Shown here one piece after another: positions 52,429-61,807 of a DNA stretch of 64,000 nucleotides. A program made the translations under genes and the position numbers. Numbering within the stretch: the first letter of the stretch is position 1; every line of letters begins with the position of its first letter. The notes beneath the pieces were generated by a model. The model worked only from the letters and a program-made list of their open reading frames with translations, was not told the origin of the DNA and did no database searches. The stretch comes from JAHBNG01 sp039028975 (GTDB lineage: Bacteria > Chloroflexota > Anaerolineae > Caldilineales > Caldilineaceae): positions 1-64,000 of the forward strand of contig JBCCHB010000075.1 of NCBI GenBank assembly GCA_039028975.1. The letters are read 5' to 3'.

Positions 52429-55400
52429 ATGACCCACTATTACCCTTATTCACATCTTTTTTCAAAAAGAAGGGTACGCCCTGCCTTGATATTGCTTTTT
52501 GCTTTCCTGTTGTTCATATCAATGAGCTCAAAGCTCTTTGCTCAGGGCGAGCCCATCTTCAACCCCGACCAATGTTTCGCTGTCGCAGATGAGCCACGCC
52601 CACTTGATGTCCTCATTGATGTGGATCTGATAACCGGCGTGGCCACAGAAATTGGCATCATCCAATATGCAGCCAACGTTGAAGCCATTGCGTTAATTCC
52701 GGACCTCAATGCCCCAGGTGTAGCGACCATCTATGCCGCGGATGCCAAATCCTTTGGCTATCTTGACATTGTCCCCACAGGCAGTGGCTCACAAGAGGTC
52801 TTCTATGGGGAGATTGGCCGCTTTGGGCGAGGTAATGGGACCGCTGGAGATCAGCGGTTTAATGACGTCGACGGCATGACCTATGATATTGTCAATGATA
52901 TTCTATACGGCGTTCTACGGCGAGACTCAGGTGCCTCAGACCTTCTGTTTGTGATCGACCGTAACACCGGGAAAGTCATCCCAGAACAGTTTACCATCGA
53001 TGAAGAGATCCGAGACTACGCCGAGGTTGATATCATCGACGGTCTCCATGATGTAGATGACATCGCCATCCACCCGGAAACGCGACGAATGTACGGCGTG
53101 ATAAACGATAACGGCTCCGGCGGTATTCTGGTCCAAATCGATCCAGATACTGGCGAGATTTTGGCCCATTTTACCATTGTTGATCAGTCCAATCAGACAG
53201 TTGACGATTTAGAGGGGCTCGCTTTTTCCAGCAATCTGACCCTCTACGGAAGCAGTGGTAAGCATGGCCCAGACGACGGGGACAGCAATCAACTCTTCGA
53301 AATTAACCTCAATGAAGTCTTGCCCAGCTCTACAGATCCCGGTCGCCTGGTGGTCCGTGCCGAATCGGTTGCATCATTTGGGCAGGATGCTGATGATGTT
53401 GAAGGGTTGGGCTGCCTGACCACGTTGCCTGGGAGTCCAGCGATTGATGTAGAAAAGAGCACCAACGGCGTGGATGCCGACGAAGCGGGTACAGGTCCTG
53501 AAATCCTGATGAGCTGTCCCGTGACATGGGATTACACTGTAACCAACACCGGCGACCTAAGTCTTACTGATGTAACTCTGGTTGACGACAAAATTGGCCC
53601 CATTCAGTGTCCACAAAGCGAATTAGGCGTCGGGGAATCCATGGTCTGCTCCTTCAGTAGCACGGCAAGCCAAGCAAGCTATGCCAACCTGGCAACGGTT
53701 ACAGCATTGTCAACTCGCGCTGAAGTAACCGATAGCGACCCCAGCCACTACACTGGCTTGACGGCAGATATACAGATTGAAAAAGCGACCAACGGCCAGG
53801 ATGCCGATGATGCCCCAGGCCCCTATATTCCGGTTGGGGAGGCCGTCAACTGGACCTATGTTGTGACGAACAACGGCGACGTACGGCTCAACGAAATCCA
53901 GGTAACGGATGACCGATTAGAGGCCAGCCAAATTAGCTGCCCAGCCGCTACGCTAGCCCCCGGTGAATCCATGACCTGTACGGCTGAAGGAATCGCCGTA
54001 ATTGGCCCGTATCGCAACGTAGGAAGCGTTCAAGCCATGCCAGAAAATGGCTGCGTCCCTGTTAATGACACGGATCCAAGCAACTACTTTGGCGTCCAGC
54101 CTGGAATTACCCTGCAAAAATCGACCAATGGAATCGACGCCGATCTGCCGGAAGACGGCCCTACCTTGGCCCTAAGCTGCCCAGTACTCTGGCAATATGA
54201 AATTGAAAATACCGGTAACCTGGATCTAGAACAAGTCACCTTGCAAGATGATAAGCTGGGTGCCATCACCTGCCCTGGGAATGAACTAGCCGTAGGTGAA
54301 ACCATGATCTGCGAAGCAAGCGGAAGCGCCACCGAAGGGGCTTACGCAAACATTGGCACAGTTACAGCGGTTGCCTCACCAACACTGGCCACATTAACGG
54401 CCACCGACCCCAGCCATTACAACGGGCAAGTGGCATCGATCGATATTGAAAAGAGCACCAACGGCCAAGACGCCGATGAAGCACCGGGACCGTCTGTCCA
54501 GACTGGGGCCACCGTAACCTGGACCTACGTGGTTACCAACACGGGGGTGCTAGACCTGGAGGATGTAATCATTGTCGATGATCAGGTTGGAGATATCGAA
54601 TGCCCCTCATCCACACTGGCTGCTGGCGCATCCATGGTCTGCGAGGCCACCGGCGTCGCTATCCCAGGCCAATATGCCAATCTGGCCACCGTTGCAGCGA
54701 ATGCAGTCGATGGCTGTGCACCCGTCACCGACAGTGATCCCAGTCATTACTTTGGCATTGAGCCGGGCTTGGATATTTCCCAGACTGTGACGGTGACTTG
54801 GTCCTATCAAGTGACCAATACGGGCCAAATTGATCTGGAGAATGTCGCAGTTAATGGCGGCGAAGATGTAACCGTTTCTTGCCCCCAAAGCGCTTTGGCC
54901 GTCAATGAAGCCATGAGCTGTGAAGCCACTGGTCCCCAAGCGGACTTTGGTACCTTGGCAACCGTCACAGCCAATCCTGTCGGCAGTAGCACCCTACTAA
55001 CCCGCGCCGTCCCCGCAACACCCATCACCGGGTTGGTCATGCGCGGTGCGATTGGTGAGGTGAATGTTAGACCAGGTGTTGAAATTCCTTTAGTCAAAGG
55101 CAGCGGTGCGCCTTTAAAGTTCCACGTTACCAACACAGGTACATTTACGGTTGAGAGATTGACCGCGGAGGTGTTCGTTCTGCCATCCGATACACCTCAA
55201 CCCCTCGTCTGCCCCCAAACGGCACTGGCCCCAGGGGTATCCATGACGTGTAAAATCACGCCGACGGTTGAGGCTAATTCCCAAGGGGCAGTGGCCACCA
55301 TCTTTGGCTATCCTACCGGAAGCAGCCAACCCATTGCAGCCCATGCGGTTGCCATGTATCAAGGCGTAGAGCTGGCCACAGTTGGCGGTCGACTCTTTAT

Positions 55401-56145
55401 TGATGAGTTGGATCGAATGGGGAATGCCAACGGTCTTCAGGATCCAGGTGAGCGTTCGTTGGAAGCCTCGGCAATCGAGATTATCCTCTATCGCTATGAT
55501 GGAACAGAAATAAGCACTGTGTTGCCAAACAGTGATGGCAGCTATGAATTTACCGGTCTACTTCCTGATGACTATTACCTTGGGGTACGGAGGCCGATTA
55601 CCTCAGGACTTGAGCCGATCATTTCAGCAGTTCCATTCCAAGGATACCACTGGGCAGAGGTCAACCAAGGTAGCAATAATCGACTGGATAGCGACATGGC
55701 TGAAGAATGGAATACGCTCGACGATAATCAAGCCCGGACGGAATTCTTCCGCTTGTCATCAGGAGATATTGACCTTTCATGGGACTTTGGATTCAAGCAA
55801 GTAACGATCAACGGCACAATTTACATCGACGAAAATGCGGATGGTGAGCAAAATAATGATGAACCTGACTTTCTTGGTGCAAAGGTTAGTCTTTCCAAAT
55901 CGGACGATATTAATCGATCTATTCAGGAAACTTCAACCACGTCACAAGGAGAGTATGAATTCCAGACCATTGATCCTGGTATCTACCTAATAAAAGTGAC
56001 TCCGCCTGACGGATATCGGGTGGAGCTAGACCTGAGAGGTCGTCCTGGAGAGTCGGTGACCAGCTTTAGGCTACTTCAGGAAACGATAACCTTCTTACCA
56101 GTCCACACCAACCAACTCACGTCGCAAGTCGCAGGAGGAAAATAA
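52429..56145 (+). CDS. Secreted surface protein with DUF11-like repeats and SdrD-B-like modules
   Basis: The 1238-residue protein has a signal peptide (about 1-39). A beta-propeller-like domain with repeated IDxDTGxI / IDRNTGKV turns occupies about 45-335. Five repeats of 109-112 residues then start at bases 53443, 53770, 54106, 54439 and 54769, each with EKSTNGxDADxxxGP, VTWTYxVTNTG, a D-rich VDD segment and xCPxxxLAxGESMxC. The fifth lacks the STNG opening. The last 270 residues contain two SdrD-B/CNA-B-like modules (LFIDELDRMGNANGLQDPGE and YIDENADGEQNNDEPDF). No sortase motif is visible. GGAG precedes the ATG. It is followed after two bases by a related gene, so the pair is co-translated. 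Confidence 0.8.
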   Translation: MTHYYPYSHLFSKRRVRPALILLFAFLLFISMSSKLFAQGEPIFNPDQCFAVADEPRPLDVLIDVDLITGVATEIGIIQYAANVEAIALIPDLNAPGVATIYAADAKSFGYLDIVPTGSGSQEVFYGEIGRFGRGNGTAGDQRFNDVDGMTYDIVNDILYGVLRRDSGASDLLFVIDRNTGKVIPEQFTIDEEIRDYAEVDIIDGLHDVDDIAIHPETRRMYGVINDNGSGGILVQIDPDTGEILAHFTIVDQSNQTVDDLEGLAFSSNLTLYGSSGKHGPDDGDSNQLFEINLNEVLPSSTDPGRLVVRAESVASFGQDADDVEGLGCLTTLPGSPAIDVEKSTNGVDADEAGTGPEILMSCPVTWDYTVTNTGDLSLTDVTLVDDKIGPIQCPQSELGVGESMVCSFSSTASQASYANLATVTALSTRAEVTDSDPSHYTGLTADIQIEKATNGQDADDAPGPYIPVGEAVNWTYVVTNNGDVRLNEIQVTDDRLEASQISCPAATLAPGESMTCTAEGIAVIGPYRNVGSVQAMPENGCVPVNDTDPSNYFGVQPGITLQKSTNGIDADLPEDGPTLALSCPVLWQYEIENTGNLDLEQVTLQDDKLGAITCPGNELAVGETMICEASGSATEGAYANIGTVTAVASPTLATLTATDPSHYNGQVASIDIEKSTNGQDADEAPGPSVQTGATVTWTYVVTNTGVLDLEDVIIVDDQVGDIECPSSTLAAGASMVCEATGVAIPGQYANLATVAANAVDGCAPVTDSDPSHYFGIEPGLDISQTVTVTWSYQVTNTGQIDLENVAVNGGEDVTVSCPQSALAVNEAMSCEATGPQADFGTLATVTANPVGSSTLLTRAVPATPITGLVMRGAIGEVNVRPGVEIPLVKGSGAPLKFHVTNTGTFTVERLTAEVFVLPSDTPQPLVCPQTALAPGVSMTCKITPTVEANSQGAVATIFGYPTGSSQPIAAHAVAMYQGVELATVGGRLFIDELDRMGNANGLQDPGERSLEASAIEIILYRYDGTEISTVLPNSDGSYEFTGLLPDDYYLGVRRPITSGLEPIISAVPFQGYHWAEVNQGSNNRLDSDMAEEWNTLDDNQARTEFFRLSSGDIDLSWDFGFKQVTINGTIYIDENADGEQNNDEPDFLGAKVSLSKSDDINRSIQETSTTSQGEYEFQTIDPGIYLIKVTPPDGYRVELDLRGRPGESVTSFRLLQETITFLPVHTNQLTSQVAGGK
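53443..55040 (+). repeat. Five tandem 110-residue repeats in the first surface protein
   Basis: Starts are 327, 336, 333 and 330 bases apart, in frame throughout. The units are diverged in sequence, unlike those of the next gene. Confidence 0.8.
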
Positions 56146-56147
56146 CG

Positions 56148-59100
56148 ATGAAATTTGCAGCGAAATATTCGATTGCCGTGCCTGTTCTTGCCCTGTGGCT
56201 CATGGGCATGATGATAGCGGCGCCAGCAGCACTGGCCCAAGGCGACGTAATTTTTGATTTTAACTCTAGTAACGGTATTCCCTTGGAACGGGGTCAAATC
56301 GTCTCATCCATCTCCAATGGTGGCATCACTATGGACATTGATGTCCAGAGCAATGGTGCCCACGATGTTGCCATGATCTTTGACACCAAAAATCCTGGGC
56401 CAGACCCGGATCTAGGGGCGCCCAATGAAGCCTGCCCTGGTGGTGGGCCAGGTGTAGGGCCTGGGGGAGCACCGAATACCATCGGCGAGAATTGTGAAAT
56501 GCTGGGGAATGTTCTCATCATTCCTAATAACGTAAGCCCTGGTGCGCCGCCCAATGATGATAGCCGCGGTGGCGTCGTTACCCTCACATTTTCTGAGCTG
56601 GTCCAAGTCATACGCATCGACCTACTGGACATTGATGAAGAGAATACGGCACCTCGTATTGAATTTTTAGACGTTGGTGGGCAACCGACCCAAGAGCCGC
56701 TCACCCCCCGCATTGTGGGCAACAATGGACATGAACAGTTTTCTAACTTCGATCCCAATGCCGCGGCAAACATATCTGCCATTCGTTTTACATTTCCGGG
56801 CAGTGGTGCGCTGGACAAGATAGTCGTCCGACCCGCCCAACCTGTGGGTGGTATCGAAATTCGCAAGTTCGTTAACGGACAGGATGCCAACGATCCGCTG
56901 GGTCCAGATGTGCCAGAGGTCGAACCGGGGACGGCTGTTACATGGACCTACCGGGTAACCAATACAGGCCAAATCGCCTATCCCATTGCTGATGTAAACG
57001 TTACAGATAGCGATCCCAATGTAACGCCCATTTTCAATCAGATTCTTATCGGCAACTCAGATGCTCAGCTAGAGCCAGGAGAAGTTTGGGAATATGTGGC
57101 CAATGGCATCATGCCTGATCCGCTAACACCCGAGAATCCATCAGTCATAGAGAATCTCTGCCCGCCAGCCCAGGGAACTAGTGGTCCTCGGCGTACGGGT
57201 TATCGGAACATCGGCACGGTAAGGGTCCCAGGAGACACCGATGAGGATCCGGCCCACATCTGTGAGCCGCCCAACCCGGGAATTGCCATACGCAAGTTCG
57301 TCAACGGCTTTGATGCCAACGATCCGCAGGGTCCTGATGTGCCAGATGTCGAACCGGGGACGGCTGTCACGTGGACCTATCGCGTGACCAATACGGGCGA
57401 GATTGCCTATCCCATTGCGCAGGTAAGTGTCACTGACAGCGATCCAACTGTGACGCCCGCTTTCAATCAAGTCCTCATCGGCAATGCGGATAATCAGCTT
57501 GAGCCAGGGGAAGTGTGGGAATACATAGCCAATGGTATCATGCCTGATCCGCTAACGCCCGAGAATCCATCGGTCATAGAGAATCTCTGCCCGCCGGCCC
57601 AGGGAACCAGTGGACCTCAGCGTGCGGGTTACCGCAACATCGGTACGGTCACCGTCCCAGGCGACACCGATGAGGATCTGGCCCACATCTGTGAGCCACC
57701 CAACCCTGGCATTGCCATACGCAAGTTTGTCAACGGCTTTGATGCCAACGATCCGCTGGGTCCAGATGTGCCAGAGGTCGAACCGGGGACGGCTGTCACG
57801 TGGACCTATCGGGTGATCAATACGGGCGAAATTGCCTTTCCCGATACTCAGGTGAACGTTACCGATAGCGATCCCAACGTGACGCCCGCTTTCAATCAAG
57901 TCCTAATCGGCAATGCGGATAATCAGCTAGAGCCAGGAGAAGTGTGGGAATACATAGCCAATGGCATCATGCCTGATCCGCTGACGCCAGAGAATCCATC
58001 AGTCATAGAGAATCTCTGCCCACCAGCTCAAGGAACCAGTGGTCCCCAGCGTACAGGTTACCGCAACATCGGCACGGTCACCGTCCCTGGCGACACCGAC
58101 GAGGATCCAGCCCATATCTGTGAACCGCCCAACCCCGGCATTGCTATACGCAAGTTTGTCAACGGCTTTGATGCCAACGATCCGCTGGGTCCTGATGTGC
58201 CAGAGGTGGAACCGGGGACGGCTGTCACGTGGACCTACCGTGTCACCAATACAGGCGAGATTGCCTATCCCATTGCTCAGGTAAGCGTTACCGATAGCGA
58301 TCCCAACGTGACGCCCGCTTTCAATCAAGTCCTAATTGGCAACGCAGATGCTCAGCTAGAGCCAGGAGAAGTGTGGGAATACATAGCCAATGGCATCATG
58401 CCCGCTCCGCTGACCGCGAACAACCCGTCGGTGGTAGAGAACCTCTGTCCCCCAGCTCAAGGAACCAGTGGCCCCCGGCGCACAGGTTACCGCAACATCG
58501 GTACGGTCATGGTCCCTGACGGCACTGATTCGGATCCGGCCCATATCTGTGAGCCGCCTAACCCTGGTATCGCCATTCGTAAGTTTGTCAATGGCTTTGA
58601 TGCCAACGATCCGCTGGGGGCTGATGTGCCAGAGGTCGAACCTGGGGCGGCTGTTACATGGACCTACCGCGTGACCAATACGGGCGAAATCGCCTATTCC
58701 TTTGCTCAGGTGAACGTTACCGATAGCGATCCCAATGTAACGCCTATCTTCAATCAGGTTCTCGTTGGCAACGCAGATGAACAGCTAGAGCCAGGGGAAG
58801 TTTGGGAGTACATAGCCAATGGTATCATGCCAGATCCGCTGGACAGAGATCATCCTGCGATTGTGGACGATCTCTGTCCCCCAGCCAATGATGGGACTGG
58901 CCCCAAGAGGAGGGGATACCAGAACATTGGTACTGTGCGTGTTGAAGGTCTCAGCGACAGCGATCCAGCCCACATCTGTCCGGTACCTCAGCGTGGAATC
59001 CGCATTCGTAAATTTGTCAATGGGGCCGACGCCAACAACCCTGACGGTAGTGATGCGCCTACGTTGGTTCTTACCGAAACGGTCACATGGACCTATCTAG

Positions 59101-60005
59101 TGACCAATACCGGTGAGGTCGCCATTCCCAACACAGAGATTGTGGTCAGCGATAACGATTCCAACGTGACGCCCGCTTTCAACCAGGTCCGCTTAGGTAA
59201 TAACGATGATCAGCTGGATCCAGGAGAAGTTTGGGAATACATTGCGACTTTGGCTGCGAGTAACATCGAGCTATCGCATTCCTCACCGCTGATTATACCC
59301 AATGGTTGTGCTGGTGACGGGACGAATCCGCCATCTGACAGCTATCGCAATATTGGTACGGTCACTATTCCAGGTGCGACCGATAGTGATCCGGCCCAGC
59401 TCTGTCTACCGGGTCCCGATCTGGCTGCAGGACGAATTGATAGCTACAGTCTCTTCTACACAGTTGTTAATGATGGGGCTATCGCCGTAGAGAATGTACG
59501 GCTCTTGGCCGGTAGTTATGTGACAGTTGACTGCCCCAAAGATACATTGGCACCCAACGAATCCATGAAGTGTGCTGCCACCGCGACCGATATCGCCTTC
59601 CGTAACAGCATAGGCTGGGTGATTGCCACGCCAGTGGGAGGGGGACTGCCGATTATCCGTGTCGTTCATCCTGACCAGGTGGCTGATTTCTCTGTGCAGA
59701 TTACCCTCGGCGGTGAGGATGCAAGTGCGCCATCTGGTCCAAGCATGGCCCTATCGCCGACCGAATTACGAATCGATGTCACCAATACGGGGACTGTGGA
59801 CCTGATGGATCTACAGGTATCGATTCCAAATTTGGCGGTCGGTTGTGATGCACCAACCATTGCCCCTGGTTCAACCGGCGGTTGCTCGGCAACCGTAACA
59901 CCCGGTTTGGGGCCTCAGATTTGGATGGGTACCTTATCCGCTACTCCAGTGAACAATGGAGCTGAGATTTCCCAAGAGGTACGGATTTATGGCTTGGGTG
60001 AATAG
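56148..60005 (+). CDS. Secreted surface protein with six near-identical 143-residue repeats
   Basis: The 1285-residue protein has a signal peptide (about 1-28, ending PAALA-Q) and an N-terminal beta domain to residue 235. Six tandem repeats follow, each starting I-x-I-R-K-F-V-N-G-x-D-A-N, containing VTWTYRVTNTGEIAY, VTDSDPNVTPAFNQVLIGNA, QLEPGEVWEYIANGI, ENLCPPAQGT and closing DTDEDPAHICEPPNPG. A C-terminal region then resembles the truncated fifth repeat of the preceding gene. These DUF11-type beta-sandwiches form elongated stalks. The GGAGGA ribosome site overlaps the end of the preceding gene, whose stop is two bases away. The end overlaps a Rieske-gene remnant on the other strand by about 19 bases. 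Confidence 0.82.
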   Translation: MKFAAKYSIAVPVLALWLMGMMIAAPAALAQGDVIFDFNSSNGIPLERGQIVSSISNGGITMDIDVQSNGAHDVAMIFDTKNPGPDPDLGAPNEACPGGGPGVGPGGAPNTIGENCEMLGNVLIIPNNVSPGAPPNDDSRGGVVTLTFSELVQVIRIDLLDIDEENTAPRIEFLDVGGQPTQEPLTPRIVGNNGHEQFSNFDPNAAANISAIRFTFPGSGALDKIVVRPAQPVGGIEIRKFVNGQDANDPLGPDVPEVEPGTAVTWTYRVTNTGQIAYPIADVNVTDSDPNVTPIFNQILIGNSDAQLEPGEVWEYVANGIMPDPLTPENPSVIENLCPPAQGTSGPRRTGYRNIGTVRVPGDTDEDPAHICEPPNPGIAIRKFVNGFDANDPQGPDVPDVEPGTAVTWTYRVTNTGEIAYPIAQVSVTDSDPTVTPAFNQVLIGNADNQLEPGEVWEYIANGIMPDPLTPENPSVIENLCPPAQGTSGPQRAGYRNIGTVTVPGDTDEDLAHICEPPNPGIAIRKFVNGFDANDPLGPDVPEVEPGTAVTWTYRVINTGEIAFPDTQVNVTDSDPNVTPAFNQVLIGNADNQLEPGEVWEYIANGIMPDPLTPENPSVIENLCPPAQGTSGPQRTGYRNIGTVTVPGDTDEDPAHICEPPNPGIAIRKFVNGFDANDPLGPDVPEVEPGTAVTWTYRVTNTGEIAYPIAQVSVTDSDPNVTPAFNQVLIGNADAQLEPGEVWEYIANGIMPAPLTANNPSVVENLCPPAQGTSGPRRTGYRNIGTVMVPDGTDSDPAHICEPPNPGIAIRKFVNGFDANDPLGADVPEVEPGAAVTWTYRVTNTGEIAYSFAQVNVTDSDPNVTPIFNQVLVGNADEQLEPGEVWEYIANGIMPDPLDRDHPAIVDDLCPPANDGTGPKRRGYQNIGTVRVEGLSDSDPAHICPVPQRGIRIRKFVNGADANNPDGSDAPTLVLTETVTWTYLVTNTGEVAIPNTEIVVSDNDSNVTPAFNQVRLGNNDDQLDPGEVWEYIATLAASNIELSHSSPLIIPNGCAGDGTNPPSDSYRNIGTVTIPGATDSDPAQLCLPGPDLAAGRIDSYSLFYTVVNDGAIAVENVRLLAGSYVTVDCPKDTLAPNESMKCAATATDIAFRNSIGWVIATPVGGGLPIIRVVHPDQVADFSVQITLGGEDASAPSGPSMALSPTELRIDVTNTGTVDLMDLQVSIPNLAVGCDAPTIAPGSTGGCSATVTPGLGPQIWMGTLSATPVNNGAEISQEVRIYGLGE
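56853..59426 (+). repeat. Six tandem 429-bp repeats
   Basis: Unit starts are at 56853, 57282, 57711, 58140, 58569 and 58998, each exactly 429 bases apart. Units 1 to 4 are almost identical over long DNA stretches; unit 6 is the most diverged and ends short. Confidence 0.92.
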
Positions 60006-60286
60006 ACATCGTTCATCAGAGCCAAATACCGTTCGTGAAAGTAGCGGAGCGCGTGTTCTGAAATATTGTGGGCATCTGGGTCGTTGACGTACCATCCCTG
60101 CTGGAAGCCTAATTGATGCATCCCGCGCTGAACATTTTCGCAAAGCGCCTGATCCTCTGGACCCACTGTGTTTCTGCTCCACTCGGAACGCAGACGGATA
60201 CGGCGCTCAGCATCGGCATCGGGCCACTCGGCGGGGCGCAGGAGCGTGGTGGTGCGAGTGGTCTGGTCTGGCGAGATGGGGCCAAA
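59987..60286 (-). pseudogene. C-terminal remnant of a Rieske-type ring-hydroxylating oxygenase alpha subunit
   Basis: The minus strand is open for about 99 codons, with sequence typical of the C-terminal catalytic (SRPBCC) part of such oxygenases: GPISPDQTTRTTTLLRP, EDQALCENVQRGMHQLGFQQ, and EHALRYFHERYLALMND, ending TAA at 59987-59989. The Rieske centre and iron ligands would be in the lost N-terminal 300 residues. The frame is cut off by a stop exactly where the amidohydrolase gene ends, so no start or ribosome site exists. It overlaps the end of the DUF11-type gene. Confidence 0.65.
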
Positions 60287-61132
60287 TCATTCAGCCAAAT
60301 TCCAGATTGTAGCCGCCGTACCACCTAGTATCTGCTCCTTGTCTGACTCAGACAGGAAGGTCAGACCTTCTCGAATCAATTTCAACTCGTCAGCAAGCGT
60401 CGGCCAGTTGTGCTTAACCCGATGCTCCCCTGGATAACCGGTTCCCCAAAGAGTGCGAGATGCACCAAATGCATTGAGCAACTGACGTATGAAGGGATGT
60501 ACGTCCACATAAGGATATGACTGCTCAGAATGTCCAGCCACGTCAGAGAGCTTAAAGTAAACGTTGTCATAACTAGCGAGGTCTACAATGGGTTGAAAGG
60601 CGGCCATCGGTTCATTCACCTGAGGATACCCCATATGATCCACAATCAGCCGCAGATTGGGAAATCGTTCAGCCAATACGGCGACTTGGTTCGCCTGTTC
60701 AGCTCGTAAATGAAATTGGATCACAGCATCCAATGCAGCGATTTCCTCCCAAAGTGGGCCATTTTGGGAAGTAAGGAGAATTTCTTCATCCGGATAATAC
60801 ATAGGATGAAAGCGGAAACCAACTAGCCCACGTTCGTTAATCCAATAGCGTGCCTGCTCTGCATTTGCCGGATCTTGGGGATCGATCAGGCCATGACCAA
60901 TAAAGCGTTTGGGAAAGCGGGCTACCGAATCGGCAATATAGCCATTGTCCCAAGTGGACCAGCTTGTTTGGACAAGTGCAGCCCAATCGATGGCGTGAGC
61001 ATCCATCTCTGCAAGAAGTTCGTCGGCCGTTCCAGGTTCATCAGGAAGGGCAGTCCAGTTAGGGGCCGTTGGGCCGATGGGGTATTTGGGCGGGTTGATC
61101 TCCCAAACATGGACGTGGGTATCGATAATCAT
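60287..61132 (-). CDS. Amidohydrolase-2 family metal hydrolase (fuconolactonase-like)
   Basis: This TIM-barrel protein of about 281 residues starts MIIDTHVHVWE (H-x-H metal motif). It then has LVGFRFHPMYY, DAVIQFHLRAEQ, IVDHMGYPQV (metal His) and SRTLWGTGYPGEH. Where typical members have the metal Asp in GSDWP, this protein reads GTGYP, so the last metal ligand is altered. Members hydrolyse lactones of sugar acids or decarboxylate aromatic acids. ATG 61132 is preferred to the upstream frame to 61186 because homology starts there. It is adjacent to the Rieske remnant on the same strand, the likely former operon partner. Confidence 0.8.
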   Translation of the reverse strand: MIIDTHVHVWEINPPKYPIGPTAPNWTALPDEPGTADELLAEMDAHAIDWAALVQTSWSTWDNGYIADSVARFPKRFIGHGLIDPQDPANAEQARYWINERGLVGFRFHPMYYPDEEILLTSQNGPLWEEIAALDAVIQFHLRAEQANQVAVLAERFPNLRLIVDHMGYPQVNEPMAAFQPIVDLASYDNVYFKLSDVAGHSEQSYPYVDVHPFIRQLLNAFGASRTLWGTGYPGEHRVKHNWPTLADELKLIREGLTFLSESDKEQILGGTAATIWNLAE

Positions 61133-61286
61133 GATATATAAATTTCTGTATTGATTCTTAGTGGTTAAACATGCAACAGGCTGCACTACACGGAACGAAA
61201 ATCGAACAAAGATTAGAAGATTATGCAGATTCTTAATCTTTCTAATCTTTTTTATTTACAGGGCAGGCAATGCGTTGCATCTGCAA

Positions 61287-61405
61287 CTAAGGATCGAGAA
61301 TTTAATAAAACGTAATGGAAGATCTCTCGGACACTCGAGATGACACGAGATGACACGAGATGACACGACCGAAGTTTCGGGTTTTATTTGATCCTGATTC
61401 CTAAG
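61287..61405 (-). repeat. MITE-like element, family 2, with internal triplication
   Basis: In reverse orientation it matches 26652-26751, from CTAAGGATCGAGAATTTAAT to CCTGATTCCTAAG. The 10-bp unit CGAGATGACA, single in the other copies, is present three times at 61336-61365. Confidence 0.75.
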
Positions 61406-61627
61406 CGCAATGTGATTGATATCTGCCAGACCAACTCTGGACTAGCCGACCAAGCGACTGCGGACTACTGATTATCATTATCCGTTGAGCCAACATGTTT
61501 GTCAAATAGTATCAATTTATAGGAAGCATCTCAGCAATGTATCATGCTGAAGGTAGATCATTCTAGAAGAAATCTCTTGGCTTTGGTTTTTTAGGAGGTT
61601 ATGATCAAATGCATCAGCTGAGTGGTC

Positions 61628-61768
61628 ATGGACACAATATACAACAATAACACTGGCAGTTGTGCTACAGCTACCTTTGTGAAAAATCTCATCTGTGTTG
61701 TACCAGATAGTGACAAAAGGAAATGTTTCTTCGCCGGGAGTTATTGTTCATCCTATTCGTATTACTGA
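61628..61768 (+). other. Possible small Cys-rich peptide frame (46 codons)
   Basis: An ATG frame encodes a short peptide with four Cys (TGSCATATFVKNLICVV, KRKCFFAGSYCSS). An AGGAGG lies about 35 bases upstream, too far for this ATG, but well placed for two other short frames in the same spot. A different frame in the same stretch is also protein-like (VIVHPIRITEANEVYLNI before TAA 61794). I suspect a decayed gene rather than a peptide gene. The rest of 61133-61807 outside the repeat shows nothing else. Confidence 0.2.
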
Positions 61769-61807
61769 AGCAAATGAGGTTTATCTGAATATTTAACTGG
61801 CTAACCA

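Noticed and set aside
56294..58544. Series of similar minus-strand frames inside the 429-bp repeats
   Set aside because: They repeat with the same period as the plus-strand coding repeats and are shadows; the plus frame has a signal peptide, ribosome site and known repeat fold.
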